From assembly GCA_031283905.1 (NCBI GenBank), contig JAITAW010000252.1, forward strand, positions 1-7,251: DNA of 7,251 bases, in the 5' to 3' direction. The notes under the pieces were generated by a model. It was not told where the DNA came from, did no database searches, and worked only from the letters and a program-made list of their open reading frames with translations. Each line of letters starts with the position of its first letter. The first letter of the stretch is position 1. Both the position numbers and the translations under genes were made by a program. Shown piece after piece: positions 6,006 through 7,251 of this stretch. Origin of the DNA: Treponema sp. (lineage in GTDB: Bacteria > Spirochaetota > Spirochaetia > Treponematales > Breznakiellaceae).

Positions 6006-6172
6006 CCGGTTATAAGAATATCATGTCCGGTTATAACGGCGTTATGTCCAGTTATAAAAATGTTATGTCCGGTTATAAAGACTTTGTGTCTGGTTATAAA
6101 AATGTTACAACCGGTTATAAAGACTTTGTGTCCAGTTACAACGGTCTCGTGTCCGGTTATAAGGACCTTACA
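6005..6172. repeat. Array of eight degenerate 21-bp tandem repeats
   Basis: Eight units of exactly 21 bp follow one another without a single indel: 6005-6025, 6026-6046, 6047-6067, 6068-6088, 6089-6109, 6110-6130, 6131-6151 and 6152-6172. A more diverged ninth unit lies at 5984-6004. The conserved core, read on the minus strand, is TTATAACCGG with small changes. The other half of the unit is variable. Because 21 is divisible by three, several frames stay open and spell heptads: roughly ITG[H/C] plus three variable residues on the minus strand, or SGYK plus three on the plus strand. Twenty-one base pairs is also two helical turns. There are no spacers, so it is not a CRISPR array. Protein-binding array, coding repeat or structural repeat are all possible. 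Confidence 0.9.
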
Positions 6173-6248
6173 GTCAACTGCGCTATTCATTTTTTACTAG
6201 GGCGAGTTCAAACTAAAGGAAAGAGAGGAAAAAGCGGATAAAGAAAGT
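6173..6248. other. Junction between the repeat array and the IS5 remnant
   Basis: No gene is visible here. CTAG at 6197-6200 matches the YTAR target preference of IS5-type elements and is followed directly by GGCGAGTTCAAACT. This makes 6201 a candidate left end of the element. The matching right terminal repeat is not found, presumably because that end has been lost. Confidence 0.35.
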
Positions 6249-6567
6249 ATGGAGCTTACCGAAGAACAATATGAAGAGATAGAGCGATTGCCGCCGAAAC
6301 GGCGCGGGCATGTCAAGATAGACAATCGAACGCCGCCCAACGCGCCCGTCTATCGGCGTGAAAACGGGTGTAAGCGGCGGGGTTTGCCGCAAAGATTTGG
6401 AAATCGGCGCGTAATCTGGATTGAATCGGCGGGCGGAACAAGGAGTGTCGGAACGGGCGTACAAGGCGATGGGAGCGGAAAGAGGGCCCGCATCGGACGG
6501 GGTATGCGCGCTCGCGATTCAAGGATGGTCAAAGTTCATCCGGACGCGCGTGGAGCGGGAAAAAACG

Positions 6568-6591
6568 GCGGACGGGGGAGCGGACGGGGGA
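6568..6591 (+). repeat. Tandem duplication of a 12-bp unit inside the IS5 remnant
   Basis: GCGGACGGGGGA occurs twice head to tail (6568-6579 and 6580-6591). It sits where family members have a short KNGPQSIGKS-like stretch and appears to add residues there. A small slippage duplication during decay is the likely origin. Confidence 0.7.
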
Positions 6592-6607
6592 TAGGGAAGA
6601 GCCGGGG
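6574..6607 (+). other. Potential G-quadruplex motif
   Basis: Four G-runs (6574-6578, 6586-6590, 6594-6596, 6604-6607) are separated by loops of 7, 3 and 7 bases, which meets the standard pattern of G3 or longer with loops of 1-7. It lies within transposase pseudogene sequence and overlaps the 12-bp duplication, so a function is doubtful. Confidence 0.5.
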
Positions 6608-6981
6608 AGGACGGGACACGAAGATACACGCGGTAACGGCGGGGGATAGAAGATTAGTCGACTTCAGGCTTCAGACTGTCGGGAGGCGATGTGCCGGACG
6701 CGGCGGAAGGACGGGCGCTTCCGGAAACCGTCGAAACACGGGAGTATAGGGTTACTTTGTTGACGGATAGGGCGTATGAAGACGGACGGACACGGGTTAC
6801 GGCAGGGGGAGTCGGGGTATAAACCGGTGGTACCGGCGAAACGGAACCGGGTTCAACCGTGGAACTATGACAAGGAACTCTATAAACGGCGGAACGAGAT
6901 AGAGCGGTTTTTCCGGCGGCTCAAGGGATTTCGAGGGATATGGAGGTATCAGAAATTTTGAGAAAATAGCCAATTTCATAT

Positions 6982-7251
6982 TTAGAAGGGAACGCGTTCA
7001 TTGCCAAAAATAATGGCGAATTGGTTAAGCGCCGTACCCCAATCGCGTATCGGCATAGTCCGTTTCTCTGGCGCATTCTGAATTGCTAAATATAATATCT
7101 TGAATATAGCATCATCATTCGGAAATGTCGGACGGTTTTTTGTCACTTTTCGCAGCCGGTAATTTAAAGACGCAATCGCGTTAGTCGTATAAATTGCCCT
7201 GCGGGTTTCTGGCGGGTATTTAAAAAAGTCGCTCGGGCCGTCCCGACGGGT
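6982..7251 (-). CDS. IS256-family (Mutator-type) transposase, C-terminal part, cut by the window edge
   Basis: The last 89 residues of a transposase that moves its element by cut-and-copy chemistry with a DDE active site. Recognisable landmarks are FFKYPPETRRAIYTTNAI, LRKVTKN, FPNDDA, KILYLAIQN, TMPIRDWGTALNQFAI and the ending RVPF before TAA. The reading frame is open to the window edge. At the family motif TTNxxExxN this copy reads TTNAIASLN, so the conserved Glu, generally taken as the third catalytic residue, is Ala. The usual Trp before TMPIRDW is Arg. The copy may therefore be inactive even though its frame is intact. Its 3' end faces the IS5 remnant. The terminal inverted repeat should lie within about 6940-6981 but cannot be defined without the other end. 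Confidence 0.85.
   Translation of the reverse strand, partial: TRRDGPSDFFKYPPETRRAIYTTNAIASLNYRLRKVTKNRPTFPNDDAIFKILYLAIQNAPEKRTMPIRDWGTALNQFAIIFGNERVPF

Larger units (their letters stand above)
6201..6960 (+). mobile_element. Decayed IS5-family insertion sequence, right end missing
   Basis: The stretch carries one transposase remnant (6249-6961) and a possible left boundary at 6201. The transposase breaks off after RYQKF, before the final hydrophobic segment that IS5-type proteins usually carry. The IS256-type transposase stop codon lies only about 20 bp further on. The simplest reading is an old IS5-like copy whose right end was removed by the neighbouring IS256 insertion. Confidence 0.65.
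6249..6961 (+). pseudogene. IS5-family DDE transposase, broken by several frameshifts
   Basis: The family signature survives in pieces spread over three frames. MELTEEQYEEIERL, KIDNRT and ENGCK begin in the frame of 6249. LNRRAEQGV and ERAYKAM follow in the frame of 6421. The frame of 6249 then resumes with DSRMVKVHPD (first Asp) and KSRGGRDTKIH. VTLLTDRAYE (second Asp) is in the frame of 6751. PWNYDKELYKRRNEIERFFRR (catalytic Glu region) is in the frame of 6776. At least four frame changes are needed (near 6415, 6490, 6700-6750 and 6790-6815). A further one at the T-run 6956-6959 would be needed to read past the TGA. Many conserved Leu and Trp positions have become Pro and Arg. The first 166 codons form one open frame, but it switches out of the family alignment and is not a functional transposase. 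Confidence 0.88.

Noticed and set aside
6005..6172. CRISPR array
   Set aside because: Units are 21 bp, contiguous and without spacers, units differ from each other, and no cas genes are present.
6249..6749. A functional 166-residue protein
   Set aside because: The frame matches IS5 transposase only in two separated blocks. The intervening and final segments lie in other frames, so it is a fragment of a pseudogene.

Overview
The window reads as part of a spirochaete chromosome, most likely a Treponema-type bacterium. This rests on remembered family resemblance: a bacterial HPr kinase/HPr pair next to an NtrY-like sensor kinase, and a 'MAHS...' hypothetical protein of a kind I associate with gut treponemes and Bacteroidota. 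I ran no database comparison. The left two thirds (1 to about 4.9 kb) is compact housekeeping DNA. The right third (about 4.9 to 7.25 kb) is an accessory, repeat-rich and transposon-rich stretch.

Housekeeping part. A thiamine pyrophosphokinase gene (minus strand, cut by the left edge) and a tRNA CCA-adding enzyme gene (plus strand) diverge from an intergenic gap of only 38 bp. That gap holds two interlocked sigma-70-like promoters. cca converges on a three-gene minus-strand operon, with 7 bp between the stop codons. Its order of transcription is hprK (HPr kinase/phosphorylase), ptsH (HPr), then an NtrY-like membrane histidine kinase. The genes are translationally coupled: hprK/ptsH overlap by 4 bp, and ptsH/kinase overlap by 29 bp with a TTG start. 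HprK phosphorylates Ser46 of HPr. The kinase has no response regulator beside it.

A recurring theme is promoter placement. For cca and hprK the -10 hexamer (TATACT, followed by GT) ends 6-7 nt before the ATG, so the transcripts should be leaderless. thiN would have about a 3-nt leader if it starts at 422. The internal operon genes and the accessory gene have Shine-Dalgarno sequences instead.

Accessory part. Upstream of hprK lies about 390 bp without a convincing gene, ending in three back-to-back perfect hairpins (5167-5254). The last hairpin contains the stop codon of a minus-strand hypothetical gene (5250-5921). That gene has a clear SD and a TATAAT promoter. Immediately upstream of the promoter is a phase-perfect array of eight 21-bp units (6005-6172). 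Beyond it is a decayed IS5-family transposase (6249-6961), broken by several frameshifts. The 3' part of an IS256-family transposase (minus strand, 6982 to the right edge) abuts it. Hairpins, hypothetical gene and array together look like one cassette of unknown function, and they are the best candidate for something undescribed.
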